A stretch of DNA of 64,000 nucleotides from Undaria pinnatifida (taxonomy: Eukaryota; Sar; Phaeophyceae; Laminariales; Alariaceae), in contig JABAKD010000023.1 in assembly GCA_012845835.1 (NCBI GenBank), positions 18,834,691-18,898,690 of the forward strand, in the 5' to 3' direction. This document shows positions 11,254-21,659 of this stretch, piece by piece. The translations under genes were made by a program, and so were the position numbers. Position 1 is the first letter of the stretch, and the number at the start of each line of letters is the position of its first letter. The notes below the pieces were generated by a model that was not told where the DNA came from, made no database searches, and saw nothing but the letters and a program-made list of their open reading frames with translations.

Positions 11254-12226
11254 TTGCAAAACGCACTGGCAGCAGCGTCCATCTCTTTAGCCACAGGGCC
11301 TGAGGCTCCGGCAGCACCTTCCGAATCGCCAGCTACTACGACTCTCACAAGCGGCGAAACCATGCTGCCGGGTGAGAGCCACGAGTGGCTTGACAGCGAC
11401 GGGGGAGGCCTCGTCACGGAGCCCCTGAAGGTCAAGCGAAGTTGCGGAAAACTCGAGTTGAAGCCGCGAATTCATAACTTGCGTAGTTTGGCGGTGGCCC
11501 GCACCACAAGAGATACCCTTTATGGTTCAAACCGACCGCGATCGTGTACGCCAAATCCGTGGTCGAGGGTGCGAAGGGTCCTGGAGGCACTGTGGTCGTC
11601 GGTTACGCCACAAGAGCTCTGGCATTCGCTGACAAGGTAACCCTAGCAGCGCAGATCGAAACCGGTCTACCTGCCAGAAATTGGGGCGGCAGGCGGCGAG
11701 TGCGTCCGGCACAAAAGGGAAGAATTGGCCATGCAAATCGTATCGGCGGGCGTTGTCGAGGATTAAATGGTGGCCAGGGCCAACGACCTGCGTTCGGACG
11801 AAATCCCGGCCCGTGTCACCGCGTTTATGACCAAACACAAGGCCGTTGAACTGCACCCGATGTTCTATGGACCGATTCCTGCGCCGCACGACCTTGACAC
11901 TTTTTAAAGGCGCCGCAACAAGCAGGTTGCCTTGTGCAAGAGGTTTCTCGCTCCACACCGCCTCTCTATTCGGGCAGCCATGCGCAAAAGGCAGCATATT
12001 CCGTGGGGGTGAGGTGGAATTGCGACGGGAATAGTGAAGAATTTCAGGGAGCTTCGCAGCCACGTGCCTACCGCTGTGAACCTGTGCGAGGGACCCGACG
12101 GTGTAAGAGATGCCGAAGGTGGTATATCGCAGGAGAGAAGTGGAAAGTTTCTCAGTATCGCAAACGTACGACGTGGACGAGACTTCGGTGTGCTTCGAAC
12201 CTGCTTGCGACGAGGCCGTGGCGGTG
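11254..12226 (+). pseudogene. pogo-type (Tc1/mariner superfamily) transposase, front half, degenerate
   Basis: Three blocks in order fit the pogo/CENP-B family, whose proteins bind their own ends with paired helix-turn-helix domains and cut with a DDE catalytic core. At 11510-11680 the stretch WFKPTAIVYAKSVVEG...GYATRALAFADK looks like the first HTH. At about 11900-12002 LCKRFLAPHRLSIRAAMRK looks like the second, CENP-B-type HTH. At 12167-12226 DVDETSVCFEP carries the first catalytic Asp in the usual xxDETxxxF setting. The blocks lie in different frames and stops occur between them, for example at 11639, in the region after 11784 and at 11905, so the gene is dead. A Ser/Thr/Ala-rich frame from 11254 may be the N-terminal leader. 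A hAT MITE sits 42 bases after the last block. Confidence 0.65.
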
Positions 12227-12267
12227 AGTGGAGAGGCTGGCCTGTTGCATTGGTGGTTGTGTGATAT

Positions 12268-12275
12268 GCGATATT
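12268..12275. repeat. left target-site duplication GCGATATT
   Basis: These eight bases are repeated exactly at 12862-12869, on either side of the MITE. Eight-base duplications are characteristic of hAT transposase. Confidence 0.85.
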
Positions 12276-12861
12276 AAGGGAAGCATCCATTATGCTCTTT
12301 TTTTCGTTTTTTTGTTTCACGTTGTGAAGTGTATGCACTCGTTATGCTACCTTTTTTTGGGCCAATTATACTTACTATTGGCGCCTATATGCTCGTTTTT
12401 CGTTGTTTCGATCTCAGGGTCGCATCCATTATGTTTTTTCAATCGGTCTTTATGCCTTCAATAATAGCAATATTATGTTTTTTGTTATTCCACGTTGTGA
12501 TGTTTATGCACCCGTTATGCTACCATGTTTTGGGCCAATTTTGCTCCTTCCTTTCCCCTGTGCTGTTGTTACGTATTATTTTGCCCGTTTAAGTGTATTT
12601 TTTTTGTTTCAATTTAAGCGGACATGCTCATATGCTCTCCAAGAATCGCGTACCAGAGCGCTTGGGGGGCGTGTAGATGCCCTCCACGTCACCCCAAATG
12701 CCTCATATGCGTAAGGAATAATCAGTGTATGCTGTTTTATGCTTGTTATGCTCCTGGTTACGCCGAAAATCAAAGCAATTTCATTTCTTATAATGCTTTT
12801 CACTATGCTCAAAAACTCAAATTTTGCCGAAAGAATTGCTAGCGTAACGGATGCTTCCCTA
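12276..12861. mobile_element. non-autonomous hAT element (MITE), 586 bp
   Basis: The left end reads AAGGGAAGCATCCATTATGC. The right end, reversed, reads TAGGGAAGCATCCGTTACGC. That is an inverted repeat of about 20 bp with three or four mismatches, and TAGGG is a common hAT terminus. Exact 8-bp duplications GCGATATT flank it. Inside, TTATGC-like words recur more than eight times, mostly as GTTATGCTACC or CATTATGCTC, as subterminal transposase-binding repeats do in this superfamily. A stretch with CACGTTGTGA...GTTATGCTACC...GGGCCAATT occurs twice. It has no transposase, so it must have been moved by another element. The exact duplication suggests a fairly recent insertion next to the older pogo relic. 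Confidence 0.85.
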
Positions 12862-12869
12862 GCGATATT
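12862..12869. repeat. right target-site duplication GCGATATT
   Basis: Exact copy of 12268-12275, closing the MITE. Confidence 0.85.
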
Positions 12870-13554
12870 GGGTGTCGCCTCTGCTGTACTTGAATGTCCT
12901 CTGAATAACACATGGTACGGCAGTACCGGTAGCGCAGTCGATTTTCACAGAAGTGATGGTATTCGAAATCCTATTATATTTAAGGTGTACCGGTTCGTGA
13001 TGTGTTGTGTTTCGTGTACCGCATTGCTCTTTGTACGGTATGAATGCGTTAACACTGTTGTGTACATTTGCTTTGTTTAACGGTGTTGTGTGTTTCCAGC
13101 AGCATTGCTGTCGTAGAGAAGTACCGACAGCGTCGGTGGTTATGCCGGTATTACTAGGGCTGGGCCCTGGTCCAGTATGTACTGCCAGCAGTATTGTACT
13201 GGCAATACTACTGTACTGGCTGAGGGGGATACCAGGGTGCCCTTACTTTAACTGTTTACGTACGTTTTACAATAGCGCCCCATTAAACCGCCAAACACCA
13301 TAAATATTAATGGCGTAAAGAGCAGAGAGAGCACGTAGAAGAGCTAGAGAGGGGGGAGCTCTATAACCCTACCAGGTATAACATTATCTCGACAACACGG
13401 GATTTTTTTCGTATTTTTTTGTTTTTGGCAGAGGATCTTAATAAACATAATGTTTTTTGTAACAATATTAAATATTGGGTGTTGCGCTGAATTCTTCATG
13501 TTGAATCTATGATCACTACTAGTATGATGAGATGATATCATACAGGTGGATGAC
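12870..13554. other. unassigned sequence
   Basis: No gene is supported. CAGTAC/TACTGCCAGCAGTA-type words near 13160-13220 form weak local inverted repeats. Confidence 0.5.
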
Positions 13555-13918
13555 AGTCACCGAACTTGCTGAACCGGTACGGCCGGGCTGGGGGGTTCGC
13601 CCGAGGGGCAACTTCCGCCTCGCGCGCGCGGCCCCCTGATTGGCCGAGTGCGGGCATCGGGGGACCTAATGATGGAGCCTCTCTGAGCTACTGCTTATGG
13701 TCTTGTCAGCGAACTGGGAGCGAATGTCATGTTGGTGCGGTTGTTGTGTGTTGCTTCCTTGCTCCTTGCTGCTGAACGCTGCTGTTGTGCGGTGGGTTTA
13801 CCGCTGTTTCGATTATCAAGTTGCAATGAATTCGTCAAGTCGAATCTGCAACCACTCTATTAATGAGTATGCTGAGATGATACTACACTTGCCGAACCGG
13901 TGCGGGGGGACTACAATA
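13555..13918 (+). repeat. R1 dispersed repeat, end module then partial body
   Basis: 13555-13690 is the end module (GAACTTGCTGAACCGGT, CCGCCTCGCGCGCGC, CTGATTGGCCGAG). From about 13690 a body segment begins (TTGTCAGCGAACTGGGAGCG, GTTGGTGCGGTTGTTGTGTG, TGCTCCTTGCTGCTGA), which runs into another truncated end module at about 13880-13918 (CTTGCCGAACCGGTGCGGGGGGAC). This is the order seen in the tandem copies at 21.7-22.7 kb. Confidence 0.7.
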
Positions 13919-14706
13919 TACAGAACCTGGAACCTGGTACATACCATTCCGTACCACCAGGAGCGATATAAAGCCACACTGAAAGGCCGCAGTCGATAAC
14001 TCGGACGCGTTCGTCGCCCAGAGCGGAGGATCGTAGTGCCCTTTCATTGGAGGCCGAACTCGATCCCCAACACTGATAGACATACGTTATACAAGGTTCC
14101 CCTCCGGGAAGTGCCTAAGGGAGTGGCGCATGAACGAAAATCCAAACATCCAACATCTGACTGTCTGTGGGCAAATAAGATGTACCTGGTGGTAGTGAAA
14201 ACTATGTTCTTGTCCGCAGCTAGAGAAGCGGGGTGTGGGGAGGCGCCCTCCCGGGTACGGTTCGCTCTCTCGCCGTCGTGGTGGAGAACCGTAAATAAGT
14301 GGTAATCCCATCAGTACGTACGTGTCCAGCGCCAGTACTCGTACGATGGGGACTTTTTATACTGGCGACTCTTATGCAGTAAATTTTGCGTGGTAAGAAT
14401 AAAAGGACGAATGGGTGGATTGTCAACCGGCAAAAAAACAAATCAGCAGTTGCTCCGTGCGCCGTCTTTCTATTGTGGTATTTTCATGTTTTTTCTTTGT
14501 TTCCTGTTGTTTCGTATGGAAATCAGCAATTTCAGAATAGGTACTCTTCGTGTCTTGTTGAGCCAGATATTGCACTTAACGACGAATGATACACGCCAGG
14601 ATAGGCAATCATCCCCCTTCACCGCCAGTCGTCGCAGAGATTGCGCGGAATGAGGAACTGTAGGGCTTCTATTATCGCTGAGACAGAGAAGCCCTTTCTC
14701 ATGGAG
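13919..14706. other. unassigned sequence with one short shared coding-like piece
   Basis: About 55 bases at 14080-14135 (ACAAGGTTCCCCTCC...AGTGGCGCA) match the reverse complement of 50822-50882. In the plus frame it reads YKVPLREVPKGVAHER, and the other copy reads YKVPLQKVLKEVAQER. The surrounding 90-residue frame (14036-14305) has no other motif. No complete gene is visible. Confidence 0.4.
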
Positions 14707-15865
14707 CATCAGCGCCTATATCCACTGCTGTTTGCTTTTTATAGTCAAGAAAAAATACGCTGGGTTGTTTAGATCGTCGTCCGATTCAAAATCGTCCCCT
14801 CGTGGAGACGAAAGCATCTCGACTCAGCATAGCGAAGATTCGCCACGCGCACATACATGATGTATCCTACTACTGCTGCTGTGCGGCAAGGTTGTTCACG
14901 TAGCGTTGTGCTGTCCTCATGTTGTCTGGTCCCTGTCATCTGTGGTGTGAGCAAAATCTCCGATCCATAACATTACCCCTCTGTTATGTACCTGGTACGT
15001 AAAAACACTCTGTCTACCTGGACGTAAATGTAAGTATGGGTTGGTACATAAATACCATCAGAAAGTTTCCTATATTACCGCCCAAATTGGCGCGATCTAC
15101 GGACATGCAATAGAGATGCGCACGAAGTGGCAGCACAGCGGAAACATGGGGTATGTTGGGGTGACAAATGGCACGCTCCGATCAAAGAATCAGCTACTAC
15201 AACAGCAGCCACACGCGCATAGAGTTGCAGGCTTTTGATGCTTGGGGACTGGACCGCTGCTGGGCGGCAGGATCGTAGCGTGGTGCCATCAGCGCCTATA
15301 TCCACTGTTGTTGGCATTTAATAGTCAAGCAAAATTACGCTGGATTGTTTTGATCGTCGTCCGATTCAAAATCGTCCCCTCGTGGAGACGGAAGCAACTC
15401 GCCTCAGCATAGCGAGGACTCGCCACGCGCATGTACATGATGTATCCCACTACTGGTGCTGTGCGGTAGGGTTGTACACGTAGAGTTGTGCCGTCCTCAT
15501 GTTTGGTACCTGTCATCTGTACCTTGAGCAAAATCTTCGACACAAAACAATACCCCTCTGGTAAGTAGTACGGAAAAATACCGCTTCTTCGGACGTAAAT
15601 GTAAGGATGGGTTTGTATATCAATTGCCATCAGAAAGCTTCTTATATTACCGACGGAATTTGCGCGATCTATGGACATGCAATTGAGATGCGTCCGAAAA
15701 GGCGGCACACCAGAAATATGGGGTATGGTGGGGTGACAAATGCCACGCTCCGAAAAAAAAATCAGTTACTACATCAGCAGCCACACGCGCATGCAGTTGC
15801 AGGCTGCTGCTGCTAGGGAGCTAAACTGCTGCTGGCCGGCAGGATTAGCGTGGTGCCCTGTGCAA
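14707..15865. repeat. R4, tandem duplication of about 580 bp
   Basis: CATCAGCGCCTATATCCACTG occurs at about 14707 and 15287. Both units then share GATCGTCGTCCGATTCAAAATC, CCCCTCGTGGAGACG, TACATGATGTATCC, GACATGCAAT, GGCACACC/GGCAGCACAGC-type stretches and end in GGCAGGATyrGCGTGGTGCC. Similarity is about 85 percent by eye. An inverted piece of the unit's end occurs at 46850-47075. No protein was recognised in it. Confidence 0.85.
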
Positions 15866-15949
15866 AAAGAGGGAAAGAAACGTGTACCCTCTACGAGCAG
15901 GAAAGGCTGGTTTGCATCAAAGTTTTACGTACGCACGCGGGGATAGGGG

Positions 15950-16200
15950 ATGCAGGAACCCAATCCCCGGGGATGTTGCGGAAACCCTGGGGTTTGCCTC
16001 AAGTGTGCCCAAGGCCTAAAAAGTTTAAAAAGCTCGCCACGCGCGACACACTGCACGGTTCGCGCCTAAACTTCCAGCAACGTGAGCCCGACGGTCGAAT
16101 TGTGCCCACCCCACCCGACGTTTGGGATAAAGGTGCGAGCACGAAGAAATGTGCCCGAAGGAAAAAAAGAACACTATTATACATATGCATATATCCTTGT
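15950..16200 (+). repeat. repeat with shared frame DTLHGS, copy 1
   Basis: The plus strand matches the minus strand of about 41940-42110. Shared words are CGACACACTGCACGG, CCGACGGTCGAATTGTG-like, GTGCGmrCrCGAAGA and an end with CATATGCATATA. The frame in this copy reads DTLHGSRLNFQQREPDGR, and the other reads DTLHGSCPNLYDCDRKVR. I do not recognise the protein. Confidence 0.55.
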
Positions 16201-16214
16201 TCGGAAATTGCCTC

Positions 16215-16800
16215 TTCTCCGCTGCCTTGTGTGGTGCGGGTCAGCTTGACACAGCAGTGGCAGGCAGATACCTCGAGGTAGCACTAGCACCATCAGCACT
16301 CACCCATGTACAAAACGACCCCCGCTCACCCAACAATCTAGTTACCCCTCGACTAACCCGTCCACCCATCACACACCCCAACCACCATGTATGTGCTTCG
16401 TTAGCTGTACAGCAGTGTGTAGAGCAGCACACAGTTGTTGTCTTTTATCGGCGAACTGGAAACGGATGTCGTGTTGGTGCGGTTGTCGCGTTGTGTGTTA
16501 TTTCCTTGCTCCTTGCTGCTTATTGCTGTTGTTCGGTGGGTTTCTGTTGTTTGTTCGAGAATCAAGTTGTGCTGAACTCTGCAAGGTGAATCTGCAACCG
16601 CTCTATTTGTCTAATGTGGATGATGAGATGATAGTGACTGAACTTGCGGAACCGATGCGGCGGGACGGGGGGCGGTACCCCGAGAGGCAACTCCCTCCGC
16701 GCGCGCCTCGACCCCTGATTGGCCGAGGGGGGTTGGGGGGGATCCCTTGGCCAATGGGATTGGGGCTCGGAAAACGCCGGGATGAAAGCTATATGCCTAA
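16215..16800 (+). repeat. R1 dispersed repeat, near full length
   Basis: Starts near CTGCCTTGTGTGGTGCGGGTCAG, passes GGCAGGCAGATACCTCGAGGTAGC, a CACCCAAC-type stretch, CCACCATGTATGTGC, GCGAACTGGAAACGGATGTCG and GCTCCTTGCTGCT, and ends in the CCAAT-box module and GGGATGAAAGC. Compared with 21660-22715 this is the most complete copy, and it can serve as a reference for the family. Confidence 0.8.
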
Positions 16801-17145
16801 TATATTATGTATGACCAATATGAGGTTCTAATTCAGCTGCTTTTTGTATATATATTTTACGCTCGCGCAAGTTGTGGGTTCTTACGTACAGATCGGCGTT
16901 TTGGCCACGTCCCTCAGACCAAAAAATATGCAAAACACGCAGACTTTTCATTTGTTGGTGGTGGGTGATCCACATCCTGTAGAACGTACACACCCAATTA
17001 CCGGTACGTAATGCCTGTACTGAGAGGTGCGTACCAGTAGCAAATCCACTGTTCTGGCGGCTGGTTTTCTACCAATACGCGGGGTACGGTGCACACCCTG
17101 ATCGAACACGCTCGCTCTTTGCTTTTGTCTCTTTTTGTTTTTGTC
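16801..17145. other. unassigned sequence
   Basis: No gene or clear repeat seen. It directly precedes the pogo DDE fragment. Confidence 0.5.
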
Positions 17146-17149
17146 CCTG

Positions 17150-17488
17150 TTACCTCAATCCTGCAGGAGATCGGGGAAAAAGAGATCGATGTCAAGGCAG
17201 GCAGCAAAAGGAAGCTGCGCACCACTGCCGTACTGGCGGTCAGGGCGGACGCGGGGAAGCTCACACCCCTTCTCATCTTCAAGTACAAGCCCACGGTCAA
17301 AGGGAAAGCCCCACCAGCCAACGGCATAGAGCGAAAGTTCTCTGTCTACAAGGGCAAGAAGGTCGTCGCCTACCCCCGGGGCGTTGTGTACGCCGTGGAT
17401 CCGAAAGGGTGGCAAGCTTAACGAGTCTTGAACAACGTATGGATGCCAAACGCGAGGAACCATCTCCCGGACCGGGGGATCCATCAAT
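17150..17488 (+). pseudogene. pogo-type transposase, DDE-core fragment, degenerate
   Basis: The frame from about 17150 reads EIGEKEIDVKAGSKRK, LRTTAVLAVRADAGKLTP, LLIFKYKP and YPRGVVYAVDPKGW, the order typical of a pogo/Tigger DDE_1 core after the first Asp. An in-frame TAA follows at 17419-17421. The same frame then reads NNVWMPNARNHLPDRGIH up to a TGA at 17486-17488, where the family usually has the second catalytic Asp region; that region is missing. Its beginning corresponds closely to where the relic at 12226 stops, 4.9 kb upstream in the same orientation. The two may therefore be one element split by later insertions (the MITE, R1 copies and the R4 duplication), or two separate copies. 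Confidence 0.65.
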
Positions 17489-17680
17489 GATTTCCGTTAG
17501 CCGGATAAGCTGCTGGCATAGGACGCCATCGCCGTTCATAAAAATCGACTGCGTATAAAGAGGCTAGCGTGCAATCGAATACCGCCCTGTTTTTTTCTCT
17601 CTGAAGGGCTGACTTCCGGGCATGGGGCGGGGGGGTCGGGGAGGCGGTGGGGGAACACAACCAATGCCATTCATAGGCAG

Positions 17681-18150
17681 CAGCACTGCCATGTTAAGTC
17701 AACGGTAGGTGGCTCGGTATCCCCCCCCCCTACCGTCGGTCTCTGCGCGAGCGCCCCCACCAGACTCCTTGTTGGATACATCGTTGCTCTCGTTGGCCAC
17801 CCCCGGGTCGTTGTCGTCATTGATGCCAAACACCTCCAGCAAGTCCTAATCGCCCGCCACAGCTTCAGCCTCTTTCTCACCGGTATCCGCAAGCACGGGG
17901 TTTCCTTCGCATCCGAGTGTAGCTCCTTCTCGGCCAACTTGTCCACCCGGCAGTCGAGAGGAAAAAGCAAACCCGCCCTCCCCCAACTCTAAAGGACGAC
18001 CTTGCCATCGATCTAGTCCCACTTTTTCTTGGCCTACTGTGCCAGTCGCCCCCTAGACGGGGGTTGGGTAGCAGAGGCCGTCGCGCTTGATGCTGGGGGA
18101 AGCCATGTTCTCGGCGTAAAGCGCGGTCATGTTGGACAAACGTGGGTACA
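17681..18150 (-). pseudogene. acidic coding relic, unknown
   Basis: On the minus strand one frame reads MTALYAENMASPSIKRDG near 18140-18080, and after stops it continues as GEKEAEAVAGD and LLEVFGINDDNDPGVANESN near 17885-17780. The Asp/Asn/Glu-rich composition is unlike the noise frames around it. At least two in-frame stops are present, one at about 17849. The family is unrecognised. An acidic C-terminus of a transposase is possible because of the pogo fragment next to it, but that fragment lies on the other strand. Confidence 0.25.
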
Positions 18151-18524
18151 GGTTTTGTTGTTCCTAACGTGCGGTTTTCTTTCCAGCGTGGATGAAACAT
18201 ACCTGCGAACACCTGTGATTTGGTCGAGTATGCAACGTTGCTTCCTTTGCATAGGGCTGGCATTTATATTGATCGGCATTTACTGTGCCCAACGTGCAGT
18301 AAGGAGAGTATCCTACCATCGGAAGCAATTATCATGTTACCAATACAGACCATGTTGCAGATTGTGGGAACTTGGGCGCGTTGCAAATACGGGTATTAGA
18401 TGTTTACTCAATACGTGCCACATACTTCGCCTACTCGTACAATACCAGCGATCGGTGTACCTACTGTAGGTCTGGAGGAAAAGGAAATTGCGTAGAACTG
18501 AATGCGAGAAGGCTATAGCAAAAC
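18151..18524. other. unassigned sequence
   Basis: Nothing recognised on either strand. Confidence 0.5.
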
Positions 18525-18775
18525 AGGGAGGATTACACCGCAGAGGGAACCGAGAGTGGAGTAACCTGTATTTGTTTGGATAAGAGATTACTTGGCGTTA
18601 ATGTTCCATGATCTTGTACAAGAGTGCGTGTTGGAGATCACTACTTAGGGACGTTAGCACAGGTAGGCAGGCCCACGTCGAAAGGCGAGGGATGGTGCCG
18701 AATAAGCTGTGCGATCAAAGCAGTGGGGTATAGTAGGCGGCCAGTGCCCAAGTGAAGACCAGGATGTGTTATTTC
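18525..18775 (+). repeat. R14 dispersed repeat, copy 1
   Basis: Matches 37283-37545. Shared words are GGATTACACCGC, GGAGTAACCTGT/GGCGTAACTTGT, TTCCATGATCTTGTACAAG, GAGATCA, GGGATGGTGCCGAA and AGCTGTGCGATCAAA. Similarity is about 70-75 percent. Confidence 0.65.
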
Positions 18776-19824
18776 TGTGCGAGCTTTTGGGGAGGCTGAA
18801 ATGCGAGCCGGACGCCTTTGCAGGGAGGTGGAGTTGCTGGGGATCGCAGCCATGCTGGTACCTCCATCTATAGTTACGTACTGTCGTCGTCCCGTGTGGC
18901 GCTTATTAGTGCGGGGCCCCAGTTTAGTGCGGTGATAATCGCTTGTTACGACCTGATAATTGCTTGTTACGACCTCGTCCTCGAGGGTTCTTCAACTTTC
19001 CGTGATCGTGTGGGGTCCCACTTTATTGCGGTTGCTGTCATCTGGCAAGACCCTGCGCTAGTAATGAGGAGCCACGACACAGCAATGTACAGTCACGGCG
19101 GTCCCTTTGTGGTAAGGCGGCTACGGGTCCAGGACTTGTTGGTGTGTTGTTGTTCCGGACGTCCTCAAACTGATTGTTTTCGGTGGCTACGGCAGGGACA
19201 CGCCGACGGGGAGCTTACATGTTTGTGCCATGTAAATGTGCGGACGCTTGCCGCCCCTTCCGCGATGGGGGGCACCGGCTGGCCCCGGTCTTGCCGGTGA
19301 CACGGGCAAGGAAAAAAGGCAATCAAATGAGCAGACTGTAGAGCTGGGAAAATAAAACGCATTGAGCTATTCGTGACGTGTTGGGATACGTATAGCATTG
19401 GAGTACTCTCACGTACGGCTGTTGTACGGCCTTGAACTTTGGAGTGTCAAACTCTACCTACACACTCGAGTGTCTTGATATAGCCCTGGGGTACTCGTAT
19501 ATACGACTGATGCACTGCTGTAAAAAATGCTGTTTCTCCCGCTAAGTACACAGCATAGAGTACAAGATCGGCAGCAGTTGCATGCGGTTGGGGATATCGC
19601 CGTAAATAGCCCCCGTTTTGTGATGCGAGTGTCATAAAAAGTCTCCGTGTACTCGTAACTGCTGTAATACCGCTGTGAATTTTGGGAATTTCAAAAACCG
19701 CGTGCACATGGCAGTACAAGATCAGCAGCAAGCACTTTCATGGGGTTATGTGCAAGGAGTTCCATGAGGTTGGGTGCCTACCAGGTACACACGAGATCAT
19801 ACATCTCCTGCTGTACAGCACTCG
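18776..19824. other. unassigned sequence
   Basis: No gene is supported. A 21-bp direct repeat (GATAATCGCTTGTTACGACCT-like) lies at 18933 and 18954. The 160-residue frame at 18818-19300 has no domain and is probably chance. Confidence 0.45.
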
Positions 19825-20120
19825 TATGCATATAAAAGCGCAAAAATCGGCGCTCTTGACGCGCCTTTTTCTTTCTATTGGGCTGCGCCAAGCGAAGATC
19901 GTACCGGGTAGAAGGTGTCTACGGAGAGAGTTGCTTTTGCGACAATATCGAATGGGGGAATGACATCTAGCGTCCCAGACTCGGCAGAGTGGTAAAAGAA
20001 GTGCAGAAAGCGGAAGAGGTATGGAAGGCGTGTCGCTTCCGCGAGCAGCATCGGCAGCCTCTCTTGCTGGAGACCCTCTCTGGGAAATCGATGGCGACGT
20101 TAACAAATTTTCCACGAAGA
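19825..20120 (-). repeat. R6 dispersed repeat, copy 2
   Basis: The minus strand of 48370-48640 and this stretch share AAGCGCAAAAATCGGCGC, TTTTCTTTCT, GGGCTGCGCCAAGCGAAG and GTCCCAGACTCG. This copy is more diverged towards 20100. Confidence 0.6.
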
Positions 20121-21084
20121 CGCAAGGAGTTGCATTTGTGAGTATGATACGACTTTTGGAAATTGCTGGCACTGGGTGAGGTAGAGCCTGGCGCTGGTGT
20201 AGACGTACTTCCCTTGTTGTGCATTTGTTGATGTTGGTCTTATCGTGTACCGCGTTCTTGTCGTTTCGTGGTGTGTTTTTTCCGACAGTGGTGTATCGTC
20301 GACAAACATATACCAATGAGCAGAGCAATTATGTGATGCACCCTCACGAACAAGTCACGTTGTGTAAACGAGAACAGAAGATGAAGCAGGACTCATAAAT
20401 CAGATGCCACACACTGGTGTGTGACTTCCGGCGCACACGCGCTGATAATTAATTGATCTCGCGATGGAAATCAATATACTCCAAGCAAGAGAAAGAAGTT
20501 GGCGTCCCGTGAAAATGTTTTGATTGTTGGTCTGTAGTTAGACCGGTGTTTCTGATCGGTGGAGGTCAGAAAGAGATTATGAGGAGAGGGACAATGTGGC
20601 GGGTGAAGCCCCAAACAACCACAGCAAGTGATGGAACCATACTCCTATCAGTAGCCATGCATGTTTCAAGATACCTCGGATTTACTGCATCAAGTGAATC
20701 TAATCCAATCACATGTTGCCGCATACTTCCTGTACTTCAACCGGTTGTTACCACGTATAAGCATGTACGCATAACTTCAATTTGGCCTGTTGTTGCGTAT
20801 GTTGCACCCAATTATTAAGTTCACCCACGAATTCAGCTACGTATTTTTGTTAGAGTAGTTGTTCCTAGTTTGAATGCCTTGAACCTACATCTCGTACGCA
20901 TATGTCTGTTTTAAATCTACGTAGGCATTTCATTTTGATTTTTGAAACTGTCATTTATTGACTACAATATCAAAATCCGACAACGTGCAGTATGATAAAG
21001 AGTACTGCTATATTGCTTATGATATGTACGGTTTGCTCGTAGTAGCATATGTTTCGTTTCTAGCTACGACATTCTACATAACCA
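20121..21084. other. unassigned sequence
   Basis: No gene or clear repeat. The YMFVDDT-like word in a minus frame near 20300 is not supported by any neighbouring reverse-transcriptase motif. Confidence 0.45.
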
Positions 21085-21200
21085 ACATCGACGAGATGAT
21101 AGTCACTGAACTTGCTGAACCGGTGCGGCGGAACGGGGGGGTTCCCCCAAGGGCCAGCTCGCGCCATCCGAGGGGGGTTCTCCCGAGGGGCAACGTGTGG
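21085..21200 (+). repeat. R1 end module, partial
   Basis: GATAGTCACTGAACTTGCTG, AACCGGTGCGGCGGAACGGG and GTTCTCCCGAGGGGCAAC match the R1 end; the CCAAT-box part is missing. Confidence 0.7.
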
Positions 21201-21659
21201 TAATATTCCTGTTCAGAAACTGCTGTTCGTGTGAAAGCGGCCTTGTGTATCGACTGAGTTGCGGTAGAAAATCTGATTGGATGATTTGAAGAGTGGAACT
21301 GTCGATCTGAAGTTGCCGAGCTGTCACATATGAATAATCTCTCTGGTGCTGCGGTAGTTCGGTAGATTGTACACACCTAAGGGTTATGTGTTGGACCGTA
21401 GGAGCATGTATGATACATTGGACACTTGTCAGGTAGAATACTCCCGTTTAGTCGGATTTACGGCTTATTGCCGTGGTCGGTACGTTGCATTGGTCCGATT
21501 GTGTGCATTTTTCCACAGCGGCGTGGGAGCTCGCAGCCTTTGTTCTCGCCCCACTCGTTCACTCCACTTCCCGACCTGTCTATCCAGACCAAGGTCTCAT
21601 TAATACAATACTCCGGAGTATATATTTCTCCAGAAGTCACGGATTTACCAACAACTGCC
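21201..21659. other. unassigned sequence
   Basis: No motif. The Ser/Pro-rich frames over 21426-21797 run on into the R1 copy and do not look like a gene. Confidence 0.45.

Noticed and set aside
18818-19300. 160-codon plus frame
   Set aside because: No domain, no repeat support, and a composition like the noise frames.
20100-20309. YMFVDDT-like word, possible reverse-transcriptase active site
   Set aside because: No other RT motif on either side, and the frame is inside and next to repeat R6.
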